DNA of 64,000 nt from an uncultured Allomuricauda sp. (GCF_947499585.1 NZ_CANMOO010000002.1:186001-250000); one strand, 5' to 3'. Positions 44,508 through 52,943 are shown, numbered from the stretch's first letter. Program-made: numbers and translations. Notes: generated by a model not told the origin, from the letters alone.

Positions 44508-45263
44508 ATGAAACGTATGAAGCTGAAAGACAAAGTATGTATCATTACCGGAGCAACTAGTGGCATGGGAAAGGCTATTGCAGAAACCCTGTATAGTGAG
44601 GGCGCAAAACTTATTCTTTCTGGGCGAAATTTGAAAAGAGGGCAAGCGCTAGCCAAAAAACTTGAAAAGTCCGTGTTTGTTCCTGGTGACGTTGGCAATG
44701 CCACTTACAATGAAGAACTTGTAAATGTAGCACTTGACAATTTTGGAAAACTGGACGCACTGTCATTGAATGCTGGGGTTTTAGGATTGGGTAATGTTGT
44801 TGACCTTCCCATTTCTTCTTGGCAAAACACTTTAGAAACCAATTTAAGTTCAATTTTTTATCTCTCAAAGTATGCTATCCCACATCTACAGGAGGGTACG
44901 GGAGGTACTATTTTGATTAATTCATCCATAGCGGCTTTTAAGAGTTTTCCCAATCATCCCGCCTATTGCGCATCAAAAGGCGCAACGCTCGCCTTAATGA
45001 AGCAGATGGCCGTTGAATATGCGCCCAAAATAAGAGTTAATGCAATATGCCCCGGACCTGTGGATACCCCTCTAATATGGGATTCTGCAAAAGCTTTTGA
45101 CAAACCTGAAGAAGCTGTTGAAAATGCTAAAAACGCAACTTTGCTCAAAAGATTGGGCACTCCAGAAGACATTGCCAAACTAGCCCTTTTTATGCTTTCA
45201 GATGATTCTTCTTGGATTACTGGGAGTGCTATGACCATTGATGGTGGAATTCTAAACACATAA
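44508..45263 (+). CDS. SDR-family oxidoreductase inside the arginine operon
   Basis: A 251-residue classical short-chain dehydrogenase/reductase. It has the cofactor motif TGATSGMG (14-21), LNAG (87-90), the catalytic Ser140, Tyr153 and Lys157 (YCASK), and the PGPVDTP segment. R40 after strand beta2 suggests NADP preference. It starts 2 bp after argF' and ends one base before argB, so it is transcribed and probably translated with the pathway, yet no arginine step needs such an enzyme. Substrate unknown. Confidence 0.88.
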   Translation: MKRMKLKDKVCIITGATSGMGKAIAETLYSEGAKLILSGRNLKRGQALAKKLEKSVFVPGDVGNATYNEELVNVALDNFGKLDALSLNAGVLGLGNVVDLPISSWQNTLETNLSSIFYLSKYAIPHLQEGTGGTILINSSIAAFKSFPNHPAYCASKGATLALMKQMAVEYAPKIRVNAICPGPVDTPLIWDSAKAFDKPEEAVENAKNATLLKRLGTPEDIAKLALFMLSDDSSWITGSAMTIDGGILNT

Positions 45264-45264
45264 A

Positions 45265-46044
45265 ATGAAACAAAAACTGTCAGTTGTAAAAATAGGAGGA
45301 AACATCATTGAAGATGTGCAAGGGCTTTCGCATTTGTTGGAATTGTTTTCCCAAATGGATGGACATAAAATATTGGTTCATGGCGGTGGTAAAAAAGCAA
45401 CTGAAATTGGTAATAAATTAGGCGTTGAAGCCAAAATGACCAACGGCCGCAGAATTACGGATTCTCAAAGTTTAGATGTGGCAATCATGGTCTATGGCGG
45501 ATTGGTAAACAAAAAAATTGTTGCCCAACTTCAAGCTTTGCATTGCAACACAATCGGAATGAGCGGTGCGGATGGAAATTCAATTATAGCGCATAAAAGA
45601 CCCGTAAAAGAAATTGATTTTGGCCTTGTAGGGGATGTAGATTCCATAAACTCAAACAATATTGCTAGTTTATTGAAAGCAGAATTTACACCTGTGTTTT
45701 GTGCTTTGAGCCATGATGGCAAAGGGCAGTTGTTCAACACCAACGCAGATACCATAGCTGCTGAATTAGCCTCTGGTATGTCAAATGAATTTGAAACCAC
45801 CTTGTATTATTGCTTTGAAAAGAAAGGTGTGCTTCAAAATATTGATGATGAAAACTCGGTAATTCAACACATAGATTCCAAAAAATATAAAGAGCTTATA
45901 GCCAAAGGAACAATAGCAGACGGAATGCTTCCAAAAATGCACAATTGCTTCCAAGCACTTCAAAATAATGTAAAACAAGTCTGTATCGGAGATAGCGAAA
46001 TGCTTCAAGGAACAACCACAAATTTCACCACTTTGACCCTATGA
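45265..46044 (+). CDS. argB: N-acylglutamate kinase
   Basis: A 259-residue amino-acid kinase phosphorylating N-acylglutamate. VVKIGGNIIED (7-17), the glycine-rich LVHGGGKKATEIGNKLG and the FNTNADTIAAELA loop are diagnostic. It lacks the N-terminal helix seen in arginine-inhibited hexameric kinases, suggesting it is not directly feedback inhibited by arginine, which makes a separate sensor more plausible. It overlaps argE' by 4 bp. Confidence 0.93.
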   Translation: MKQKLSVVKIGGNIIEDVQGLSHLLELFSQMDGHKILVHGGGKKATEIGNKLGVEAKMTNGRRITDSQSLDVAIMVYGGLVNKKIVAQLQALHCNTIGMSGADGNSIIAHKRPVKEIDFGLVGDVDSINSNNIASLLKAEFTPVFCALSHDGKGQLFNTNADTIAAELASGMSNEFETTLYYCFEKKGVLQNIDDENSVIQHIDSKKYKELIAKGTIADGMLPKMHNCFQALQNNVKQVCIGDSEMLQGTTTNFTTLTL

Positions 46045-47117
46045 ACATCAATCAAGAAATATTGACCAAAAGAGCTATTGAGTTGCTTCAGCAATTGATC
46101 GCTACCCCTTCTTTTTCGGGAGAAGAGGATAAAACCGCAGATGCTATTGAGGAGTGGTTGACCAGCTTTGGTGTTAAAACCCAAAGGCAATTCAACAACG
46201 TGTATGCCTTCAACAAGCACTTTGATGAGAGTAAGCCTACGTTGCTCTTAAACTCACATCATGATACCGTAAAGCCTAACAGTGCCTATACCAAAGATCC
46301 TTTTAATCCGCATATTGAAGATGGAAAATTGTTTGGTTTAGGCAGTAATGATGCGGGAGGGTGCTTGGTGTCCCTTTTGGCCACTTTTGTTCATTTCTAT
46401 GAACAGGAAAACTTGACCCATAACATTATCATGGCAGCAACTGCTGAAGAAGAAGATGCTGGCGAAAAGAGCTTAACGGCATTATTGCCTATTCTTCCCA
46501 AAATTGATGTTGCGGTCGTAGGCGAACCCACCTTAATGGATTTGGCCATAGCCGAAAAAGGTTTGGTGGTTTTTGACGCTGTGGTAGAAGGCACCCCATC
46601 TCACGCGGCACACACTAATGATGACAATTCAATTTACAACACGATTAAAGTATTGGATTGGTTTAAAGATTATTCGTTTGAAAAGGTGTCAGATGCTTTG
46701 GGTGAAGTAAAATTGACGGTGACACAAATCAAAGCAGGAAATCAACATAATGTGGTGCCCGCTCAGGTAGAATTGGTGGTAGATGTTCGAGTGAACGATT
46801 GTTATTCTAATCAGGAAATTGCAGAGATTTTACAGAGCGAAGCCCCTTGCAAAATGACACCTCGTTCATTGCGGTTAAACTCTTCAGCAATAAATCCTGA
46901 ACATGATTTGGTACAAAGTGGTATTGCATTAGGAAGAAAAACCTATGGTTCCCCTACACTCTCAGATCAAGCGGCTTTAAGTTGCCAGTCCGTAAAATTA
47001 GGTCCAGGGGATAGCACAAGATCTCACTCTGCCAATGAATATATTTATGTACAAGAAATTGAAGAAGGAATAGATTTGTACATCAAAATTTTAAGAGGAT
47101 TTCTAGTTAATTTATAG
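46041..47117 (+). CDS. argE': M20 metallopeptidase, N-acylcitrulline/N-acylornithine deacylase (ArgE')
   Basis: A 358-residue M20-family zinc hydrolase. Metal ligands are visible: H73 in SHHDTV (with D75), D104 in GSNDAGG and the EEE at 136-138 in AATAEEEDAG. In pathways using an N-acylornithine carbamoyltransferase this enzyme removes the acyl group after carbamoylation, yielding citrulline. Position between argB and argH agrees. It ends 4 bp before the ACT gene. Confidence 0.88.
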   Translation: MNINQEILTKRAIELLQQLIATPSFSGEEDKTADAIEEWLTSFGVKTQRQFNNVYAFNKHFDESKPTLLLNSHHDTVKPNSAYTKDPFNPHIEDGKLFGLGSNDAGGCLVSLLATFVHFYEQENLTHNIIMAATAEEEDAGEKSLTALLPILPKIDVAVVGEPTLMDLAIAEKGLVVFDAVVEGTPSHAAHTNDDNSIYNTIKVLDWFKDYSFEKVSDALGEVKLTVTQIKAGNQHNVVPAQVELVVDVRVNDCYSNQEIAEILQSEAPCKMTPRSLRLNSSAINPEHDLVQSGIALGRKTYGSPTLSDQAALSCQSVKLGPGDSTRSHSANEYIYVQEIEEGIDLYIKILRGFLVNL

Positions 47118-47121
47118 TTCA

Positions 47122-47532
47122 ATGTCAGGAGAAACAAATCTAGCTGCACTTTTATCCAAAATGAAACCCTTTCTTCATGAAGAAAGTTATGTTTTTGTTA
47201 GTGTACCAGAGTCTTTTCAAATAGACTTAACCATTGTTCATGGTACTTTTAAAGAAAAAGAGGGAATGACCCTTATTTTAAAAAAAGAGAATGCGGACAA
47301 TCTAGACCTCAATTATGATTATGTTGCCTCTTGTATTACACTAATGGTACATTCTTCCTTACAGTCCGTTGGACTTACAGCTGCAATTTCGAATGCTATG
47401 GCAGAAAACCAAATCAGTTGTAATGTAGTTGCCGCTTATTATCATGACCACATCTTTGTAGACCAACTAGATGCAAAGAGAGCCATGAACGTTTTACTAA
47501 AATTGACGCACACCACTAAATTGAAAAAATGA
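47122..47532 (+). CDS. COG3602-type ACT-domain protein (CASTOR-like), candidate arginine sensor
   Basis: A 136-residue protein made of two ACT-type halves: an N-terminal ACT_3/DUF2241-like part (about 1-60; YVFVSVPESFQIDL, VHGTFKEKEGMTLIL) and a C-terminal ACT_7-like part (about 65-130; ITLMVHSSLQSVGLTAAIS, ISCNVVAAYYHDHIFV). These families are the bacterial relatives of the animal arginine sensor CASTOR1. It is packed between argE' (4 bp) and argH (4-bp overlap). There is no catalytic or DNA-binding domain. Binding of arginine or a pathway intermediate is inference from family and context. Confidence 0.82.
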   Translation: MSGETNLAALLSKMKPFLHEESYVFVSVPESFQIDLTIVHGTFKEKEGMTLILKKENADNLDLNYDYVASCITLMVHSSLQSVGLTAAISNAMAENQISCNVVAAYYHDHIFVDQLDAKRAMNVLLKLTHTTKLKK

Positions 47533-48812
47533 AACTCTGGGACAAAGGTTTTAGCACCGACAAAAAAATAGATCATTTTACAGTAGGCATTGATCGCGAA
47601 TTGGATTTACTCTTGGCAAAGTATGACGTAATTGCCTCAAAAGCACATGCCAAAATGTTGGGCAAAGTAGGATTGATTACCAACGATGAGTCCAATGCCT
47701 TAGTAAAGGAATTGGATAAAATCGCAAACTGCATTGAAGATGGGCTATTCACCATTGAGGATGATTTTGAGGACATGCATTCCAAAATTGAGTTTTTGCT
47801 CACGGAAAAACTAGGCGATACCGGGAAGAAAATCCATATGGCAAGATCAAGAAATGACCAAGTGTTGGTAGCGATGCAGCTATACCTTAAAAATGAGTTG
47901 ACCGAAATCAAAAACGAAGTCAAAACCTTGTTTGACCTGTTGCTTGATTTGGCTAAAAAACACCGGGCCGTTTTGCTGCCGGGCTACACGCATTTGCAGA
48001 TTGCCATGCCTTCTTCCTTTGGACTTTGGTTTTCAGCTTATGCAGAAAGTTTGGTGGATGACCTACACTTTGTCAATGCAGCATATAAAATAGCGGACCA
48101 AAATCCTTTGGGTAGTGCCGCGGGCTATGGAAGTTCTTTTCCTATAGACCGAACGTTTACCACATCTGTAATGGGTTTTGAAACATTGAAGTTTAACGTA
48201 GTTGCAGCCCAAATGGGGCGTGGAAAAGTAGAAAAAGCTACAGCATTCGGAATCTCAAGTGTGGCCGCTACGCTGTCCAAATTGGCCATGGACATTTGTT
48301 TGTACATGAGCCAAAATTTTAATTTCATTTCTTTTCCGGATGAGTTGACTACGGGAAGCAGCATAATGCCGCATAAAAAGAATCCTGATGTTTTTGAATT
48401 GATTAGGGCCAAATGCAATAAGATTCAAGCTGTGCCCAATCAGTTGACCTTGATTACCAATAACCTGCCAAGCGGTTATCACCGGGATCTGCAATTGGTC
48501 AAGGAAATTATTGTTCCAGCTATTCAAGATATAAAAGCATGTTTAGAGTTGATGCATTTTAGTTTAAAGGAAATAAAAGTGAATACTGCCATCCTTGATG
48601 ACCCCAAATACGATTACCTTTTTAGCGTAGACACTTTAAATGAGTTAGTCAATAGCGGGATGCCTTTTCGAGATGCTTACAAAAAAATGGGAGGCGAAAT
48701 TGAAGCAGGAACCTTTAAACCCAAAAAAGATATCAAACATGTCCACGAAGGCAGCTTGGGGAATTTATGTTTGGATGAAATCAAAAAGAAAATGGAAAAG
48801 GTTCTGACCTAA
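47529..48812 (+). CDS. argH: Argininosuccinate lyase
   Basis: Splits argininosuccinate to arginine and fumarate, the last step of the pathway and last gene of the operon. The superfamily signature GSSIMPHKKNP (276-286) and HMARSRNDQVLVAMQLYL near residue 103 are present. It is 427 residues, slightly shorter than typical proteobacterial enzymes. It overlaps the ACT gene by four bases. Confidence 0.94.
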   Translation: MKLWDKGFSTDKKIDHFTVGIDRELDLLLAKYDVIASKAHAKMLGKVGLITNDESNALVKELDKIANCIEDGLFTIEDDFEDMHSKIEFLLTEKLGDTGKKIHMARSRNDQVLVAMQLYLKNELTEIKNEVKTLFDLLLDLAKKHRAVLLPGYTHLQIAMPSSFGLWFSAYAESLVDDLHFVNAAYKIADQNPLGSAAGYGSSFPIDRTFTTSVMGFETLKFNVVAAQMGRGKVEKATAFGISSVAATLSKLAMDICLYMSQNFNFISFPDELTTGSSIMPHKKNPDVFELIRAKCNKIQAVPNQLTLITNNLPSGYHRDLQLVKEIIVPAIQDIKACLELMHFSLKEIKVNTAILDDPKYDYLFSVDTLNELVNSGMPFRDAYKKMGGEIEAGTFKPKKDIKHVHEGSLGNLCLDEIKKKMEKVLT

Positions 48813-48889
48813 AAAAATTCATCCGCTCTTTTCGCCAAGCTATAATGTAGCTCCATGAATTTTGCATAGCTTTTTAAGCTAAAATTACC

Positions 48890-48948
48890 GAACTTCACTT
48901 ATCAGTTGCTAAAGAATCATTAAAACGATTTTTAGCTTATCGTTAGGC
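48890..48948 (+). repeat. Cassette module A, left element (59 nt)
   Basis: Starts GAACTTCACTTATC and ends CGTTAGGC (GTTAGGC 48942-48948), the exact complement of the GCCTAAC at 49700. The interior can fold as GCTAAA-AATC / GATT-TTTAGC (48908-48936) around loop ATTAAAAC. It begins 77 bp after argH and ends 42 bp before the gene it accompanies. Confidence 0.72.
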
Positions 48949-48990
48949 ACAAGCTAAACAGAATTGAAACTATAGAATAAATTATACCTC

Positions 48991-49692
48991 ATGAAAACAA
49001 AAATATTATCAATCGTATTAATCGTATTAAGTCTTGGAATTAAAGCTCAGGAAAAAGTACAAACTGAAATAGGTTTAAAAAACGATTTCATTTATAAAAA
49101 TGGAAACATCGGAATTGGCTCAACAAATCCAACCGCAAATCTGGAAGTTTATAAGTGGAGTGGACTTGCGCATACAAGAATCTTTACCTATCAACATGCA
49201 GGAATGGCAAAACTTGAAATAGCTGGCGGAGCTGCAGGATTTGGTGCTATCTACTCTGGTTGGAATATTTATCATTCCCATAATCAAACCAATAAAGATT
49301 TATATTTTAGACACGGACAAACTGGAGAACCCAATGTCATTTTTGCAGACAATGGAAATGTTGCGATATATGGCAAATTAGAATCAAAAGAGGTAAAAGT
49401 TACCCTTACACCAACTGCTGATTTTGTGTTTGAAGATGCTTATAATTTACCAACTCTTGAATTCATCGAAAACCATATTAAAAAGAAAAAACATTTACCA
49501 GAAATTGCTTCTGCAAAAGAAATGGAAGAAAATGGTGTGAATATAGGTGAATTTCAAATTCAGCTACTCCAAAAAATAGAAGAACTAACCCTTTATACTA
49601 TTCAACAAGAAAAAGAAATCAAATCTTTAAAAAGTATGAATTCAAAACTCATTGAATTACAACAAAGATTGGAAAAGTTAGAAAAAAAGTAA
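48991..49692 (+). CDS. Exported protein with S74/tail-fibre-like C-terminal region, cassette gene
   Basis: A 233-residue exported protein (signal peptide 1-19, ending IKAQ). It has NIGIGSTNPTANLEV (about 34-48), a motif that recurs in Bacteroidota surface and tail-fibre-like proteins, and a C-terminal region LPTLEFIENHIKKKKHLPE followed by a long coiled coil (about 188-233) typical of trimeric chaperone-of-endosialidase-like tails without the catalytic peptidase residues being identifiable. It is the only gene in cassette-like module A. A surface or extracellular role is likely; function unknown. Confidence 0.75.
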   Translation: MKTKILSIVLIVLSLGIKAQEKVQTEIGLKNDFIYKNGNIGIGSTNPTANLEVYKWSGLAHTRIFTYQHAGMAKLEIAGGAAGFGAIYSGWNIYHSHNQTNKDLYFRHGQTGEPNVIFADNGNVAIYGKLESKEVKVTLTPTADFVFEDAYNLPTLEFIENHIKKKKHLPEIASAKEMEENGVNIGEFQIQLLQKIEELTLYTIQQEKEIKSLKSMNSKLIELQQRLEKLEKK

Positions 49693-49699
49693 AGCCAGT

Positions 49700-49831
49700 G
49701 CCTAACAATGTATAACCGCAATTACGGCGGATTCGACTACGTCCGAATCCACTCGGAATTGCTACATTAGTGCTTAAACGAAAAATAGTAAATTAAAACC
49801 CGTAACTGAGGTTATACGATACCGATAAGTG
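49700..49831 (+). repeat. Cassette module A, right element (attC-like, 132 nt)
   Basis: Starts GCCTAACAAT seven bases after the stop codon and ends ACCGATAAGTG. Outer arms GTATAACCGCAATTACGG (49710-49727) and CCGTAACTGAGGTTATAC (49800-49817) pair at 16 of 18 positions. An inner hairpin GGATTCG / CGAATCC (49729-49750) lies inside. Same length and layout as the right element of module C with different arm sequences. Confidence 0.72.
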
Positions 49832-49870
49832 CAACCATAGAATACACCTCTTTAAGATTCTAATTCTTCC

Positions 49871-51058
49871 TTAATAAAGACTGATCAATTGCTGTTGCTC
49901 CCTATACTCATCAAGTTGCTCTAAGTCGTCCAAATCTTCTAAAGAACTTTTCTTTTCCACCCAATGTCGCAGTTGATCTGTTCCATTAAGAATATCAATA
50001 GGCTCTAAGTGATGAATATATTCATAGGGCGGTTCCAACCATTTAAAATCAGTGCCCAAGTGATGAAAAAGCTCCCTTAGCATCAATTGTCCTATCCGCC
50101 AGGGTTGAAAAGTTGCCTTGTCCGTAGCATGAATTTGAAAACCACCGCAAACCACATCAACATATTTATGAAAAGTGGGAAGAAATAGGATAGGTCTTAC
50201 AGCAAAGCCTTTCAATCCAGAATGCATCATCGTTTTTTCTAAATGATCTGCAAAAAGTGAAAAGGGTTTAATTTTCGGATGTCCCATAATTTCCAAAGGT
50301 TGGGTGGTACCACGGCCTTCACTTAAATAAGTCCCCTCAAATATTACCGTTGCAGGAAAAACGAGGCAACTCTCTGCCCTTGCTATATTTGGAGAGGGCA
50401 ATGCCCACGGAAGTCGAGTATCTGCAAAATACATCTGCCTTTCCCAGGCTTTCATTTGTATCACCCTAACATTTGCTTTCTCATTGGCCCATAACCTTTG
50501 GTGCATTAATCCAAGTTCCCCAATGGTAAGTCCATGCCTTACGGGTATGGGGTGCCTCCCTATAAAAGAAGCAAATGCAGTATCCAATACATTCCCTTCA
50601 AGTGTTTCACCATTAATTGGATTGGGGCGATCTAAAATAATTACTTCAATGTCCTTGTTTGCACATTTTTCCAACAAAAGTGTCAATGTATAGATATACG
50701 TATACATACGGCAGCCCACATCTTGTAGGTCCACAAAAAAATGATCTATTCCTTCCAACATTGCATCTGTTGGCACACGGGTTTCAGAATACAAAGAATA
50801 CACAGGAATGTTGAAATAGGGATGTACGGTATGATCCGTCTCAATCATGTTATCCTGTGCGTCGGTAGAGAAACCATGTTGAGGTCCGAAAATCTTTTTA
50901 AAACGATCTCCAAAGATGGATTTAAAGATAAAGGTAGCGTGGGTGCATTTACTATCTATTGAAGCATTATGGCACAATAAGGCGACATTACCTTTGAACT
51001 GTTGTTGCAGTAATGTGTCTTTGGCAAGGATTTCAAGCCCAACAGCGACTTTTTGCAT
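49871..51058 (-). CDS. DUF1343/NamZ-type exo-beta-N-acetylmuramidase
   Basis: A 395-residue protein of the DUF1343 family, whose characterised member NamZ releases N-acetylmuramic acid from peptidoglycan fragments (GH171). Conserved segments include LCHNASID, FGPQHGFSTDAQDN, LYSETRVPTDAMLEGID, FVDLQDVGCRMYTYIYTL, LDRPNPING and FEGTYLSEGRGTTQPLE. No signal peptide is evident at this start. No other peptidoglycan recycling gene is adjacent. It is probably monocistronic, with the rluB gene 37 bp upstream on the same strand. Confidence 0.88.
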   Translation of the reverse strand: MQKVAVGLEILAKDTLLQQQFKGNVALLCHNASIDSKCTHATFIFKSIFGDRFKKIFGPQHGFSTDAQDNMIETDHTVHPYFNIPVYSLYSETRVPTDAMLEGIDHFFVDLQDVGCRMYTYIYTLTLLLEKCANKDIEVIILDRPNPINGETLEGNVLDTAFASFIGRHPIPVRHGLTIGELGLMHQRLWANEKANVRVIQMKAWERQMYFADTRLPWALPSPNIARAESCLVFPATVIFEGTYLSEGRGTTQPLEIMGHPKIKPFSLFADHLEKTMMHSGLKGFAVRPILFLPTFHKYVDVVCGGFQIHATDKATFQPWRIGQLMLRELFHHLGTDFKWLEPPYEYIHHLEPIDILNGTDQLRHWVEKKSSLEDLDDLEQLDEYREQQQLISLY

Positions 51059-51095
51059 TTCATGTATTTAGAGGTGAATACTTGGTACCTCTAAG

Positions 51096-51935
51096 TTACT
51101 TAATCATCCCTAAATTAATGACCTCTTGTTCTGTTAAAGGACGCCAATGACCGCGTGGCAGGTCTTTTTTTGTTAATCCAGCAAAAATAACGCGGTCCAA
51201 TTTGGTTACGTTATAGCCTAAATGTTCAAAAATACGGCGGACAATACGATTGCGCCCACTATGGATTTCGATACCTATTTCTTTTTTGGGAGATCCTTGG
51301 ATATAACTGATATCATCTACTTTCACCAAACCGTCTTCCAACTCCAAACCTTCCTCTATTTTACGTAAATCTGATAGCGCTAAGTTTTTATCTAGATGCG
51401 CATGGTAAATCTTGCGAACCCCATGTGTTGGGTGCGTCAATTTTTTGGTCATATCGCCATCGTTTGTAAAGAGTAATAGGCCCGTAGTATTTCTATCTAA
51501 ACGACCAACTGGTAACAAACGTGAATTAGAAGCACTGGAAATGAGTTCCATTACCGTGCGTCTACCCTTTTCATCATTAGTCGTGGTGATAAAGTTTTTA
51601 GGCTTGTTAAGCAGTATGTATTCTTTCTTTTCCGGGTTCAGTTTTCGGCCATCAAAACGAACATCATCTGTCCGTTTTACTTTGTATCCCATTTCAGAAA
51701 TCACCTTCCCGTTTACCGAGACATTGCCAGCGGCAATATAGGTATCTGCTTCCCTTCTGGAACATACGCCTGCATTTGCCACATACTTGTTCAACCGAAT
51801 TTCATCCGGATTGGATGGTTTTTGTGGTGTTGTTTTCTTTCTGGGTGGTTTTCCTTTGGAAAATTGCTTTCTTTTATCGCTTCCTGCCGCTCTGTTGGAA
51901 GGTTTCCGCTCGCGGTTGTAGTCTGATTTCGCCAT
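51096..51935 (-). CDS. RluB/RsuA-family rRNA pseudouridine synthase
   Basis: A 279-residue RNA-modifying enzyme. A basic, low-complexity N-terminus (about 1-43) is followed by an S4 RNA-binding domain (about 45-95; IRLNKYVANAGVCSRREAD) and the RsuA catalytic domain with LPVGRLDRNTTGLLLFTNDGD, containing the catalytic Asp147. Members modify a uridine in 23S or 16S rRNA; RluB (23S U2605) is the more likely given the S4 and basic tail, but the site is not certain. Confidence 0.9.
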   Translation of the reverse strand: MAKSDYNRERKPSNRAAGSDKRKQFSKGKPPRKKTTPQKPSNPDEIRLNKYVANAGVCSRREADTYIAAGNVSVNGKVISEMGYKVKRTDDVRFDGRKLNPEKKEYILLNKPKNFITTTNDEKGRRTVMELISSASNSRLLPVGRLDRNTTGLLLFTNDGDMTKKLTHPTHGVRKIYHAHLDKNLALSDLRKIEEGLELEDGLVKVDDISYIQGSPKKEIGIEIHSGRNRIVRRIFEHLGYNVTKLDRVIFAGLTKKDLPRGHWRPLTEQEVINLGMIK

Positions 51936-51981
51936 CAGTCATTAATTTTTTTGCAAAGGTAGTGCTTTTTGCCTCCTTAAG

Positions 51982-52008
51982 TCCACTTCGAAAGGCTCAG
52001 TGTGACAA
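51982..52008. repeat. Short intergenic repeat (REP-like hairpin)
   Basis: GTCCACTTCG...CTCAGTGTGAC resembles the widespread intergenic TTCG...CTCAGTGTGACA repeat of Bacteroidota genomes and can form a GTC-CACT / AGTG-GAC stem. It lies directly before cassette module B. Confidence 0.4.
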
Positions 52009-52042
52009 GAGAAAAGGATTGGATTTTTATGATAAAATTTCC

Positions 52043-52101
52043 GAACTTCACTTATCAGCCGATATAGTTAATTGAAACTGACCATCTCTTAAACGTTGTG
52101 C
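52043..52101 (+). repeat. Cassette module B, left element (59 nt)
   Basis: Starts GAACTTCACTTATC and ends CGTTGTGC (GTTGTGC 52095-52101), exact complement of GCACAAC at 53531. The total length (59 nt) and heptamer position equal those of module A. The interior differs and shows only a weak AGTT/AACT stem. Confidence 0.65.
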
Positions 52102-52127
52102 GTCACTAAGAAAAAAACAAACTATTA

Positions 52128-52943
52128 ATGGATTATCAAACATTTCAGCCTCATCCAGATTTAGAATCCCTAATTAGCTGTTATTGGACTTTAGAAGTTC
52201 CTGCTGATAATGATTCGCAAAAACAGCGGATTGTTCCTGATGGCTGTATTGAGATGGCTTTTATTCTTGGTGATGACATAAAGCGATATACTTTGGGAGA
52301 TGAATTTATACTACAACCCCGTGCAATGGTACTTGGACAAACCATTGAACCATTTTATATCGAACCAACAGGGTATGTGAATACATTCGCAATCCGATTT
52401 TACCCCTATGGATTTGCCAATTTTGTAACGGAACCAATTAAAAACTTAGCTAATAAAGAAACACCATTAGCATCATTGTTTGAAGAAAAAACCGCCAAGG
52501 AACTAGAGCAAAAAATAATCCAAGCGAAAGACGCGAAACAACGAATAGAAATCATAGAAGGATTTCTCCTAGAAAGGTTAAACGACAAGTCGACTGTTGA
52601 GAATATTGTAAAAACAACCGTTAACGCCCTTTTATCTACAAACGGAAACGCACCGATAAAAGCGATTCTTAAAGATGACTTGTCCAAAAGAAGACAGCTT
52701 GAGAGAAAGTTTGAAAAACAAATTGGAGTTAGCCCAAAACAGTTAGGCAAAGTCATTCGACTACAAACCGCATTAAAAATGTTACTTAATAAAGAGGGGG
52801 AAAGCTTAACTAATATTGCTTACGAAAGTGAATATTATGACCAAGCACACTTTATTAAAGATTTTAAGGAGTTTACAGGGACGAACCCGAAGGAGTTTTT
52901 AGGAAATGAAAATATGACGCTTTCCGCTCTTTTCTACAAATAG
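52128..52943 (+). CDS. AraC-family regulator with DUF6597-type N-domain, cassette gene
   Basis: A 271-residue regulator: an N-terminal ligand domain of the DUF6597 type (about 1-115; HPDLESLISCYWTLEVP, IVPDGCIEMAFILGD) and a C-terminal AraC helix-turn-helix pair (about 165-265; SYESEYYDQAHFIKDF-like signature at 245-260, GTNPKEF at the end). It is the first of two genes in module B, starting 26 bp after the left element, and is followed 74 bp later by a VOC lipoprotein that it may regulate. Confidence 0.85.
   Translation: MDYQTFQPHPDLESLISCYWTLEVPADNDSQKQRIVPDGCIEMAFILGDDIKRYTLGDEFILQPRAMVLGQTIEPFYIEPTGYVNTFAIRFYPYGFANFVTEPIKNLANKETPLASLFEEKTAKELEQKIIQAKDAKQRIEIIEGFLLERLNDKSTVENIVKTTVNALLSTNGNAPIKAILKDDLSKRRQLERKFEKQIGVSPKQLGKVIRLQTALKMLLNKEGESLTNIAYESEYYDQAHFIKDFKEFTGTNPKEFLGNENMTLSALFYK

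Noticed and set aside
48991..49692. Tail-fibre-like gene as a sign of a prophage
   Set aside because: No capsid, terminase, portal, lysis or integrase gene is near; this type of protein is common as a surface protein in Bacteroidota.
48890..49831. Module A as an insertion sequence or MITE carrying a gene
   Set aside because: There is no transposase and no visible target-site duplication beside the CACTTATC/GATAAGTG ends; the heptamer pairing and folded right end fit a cassette better.
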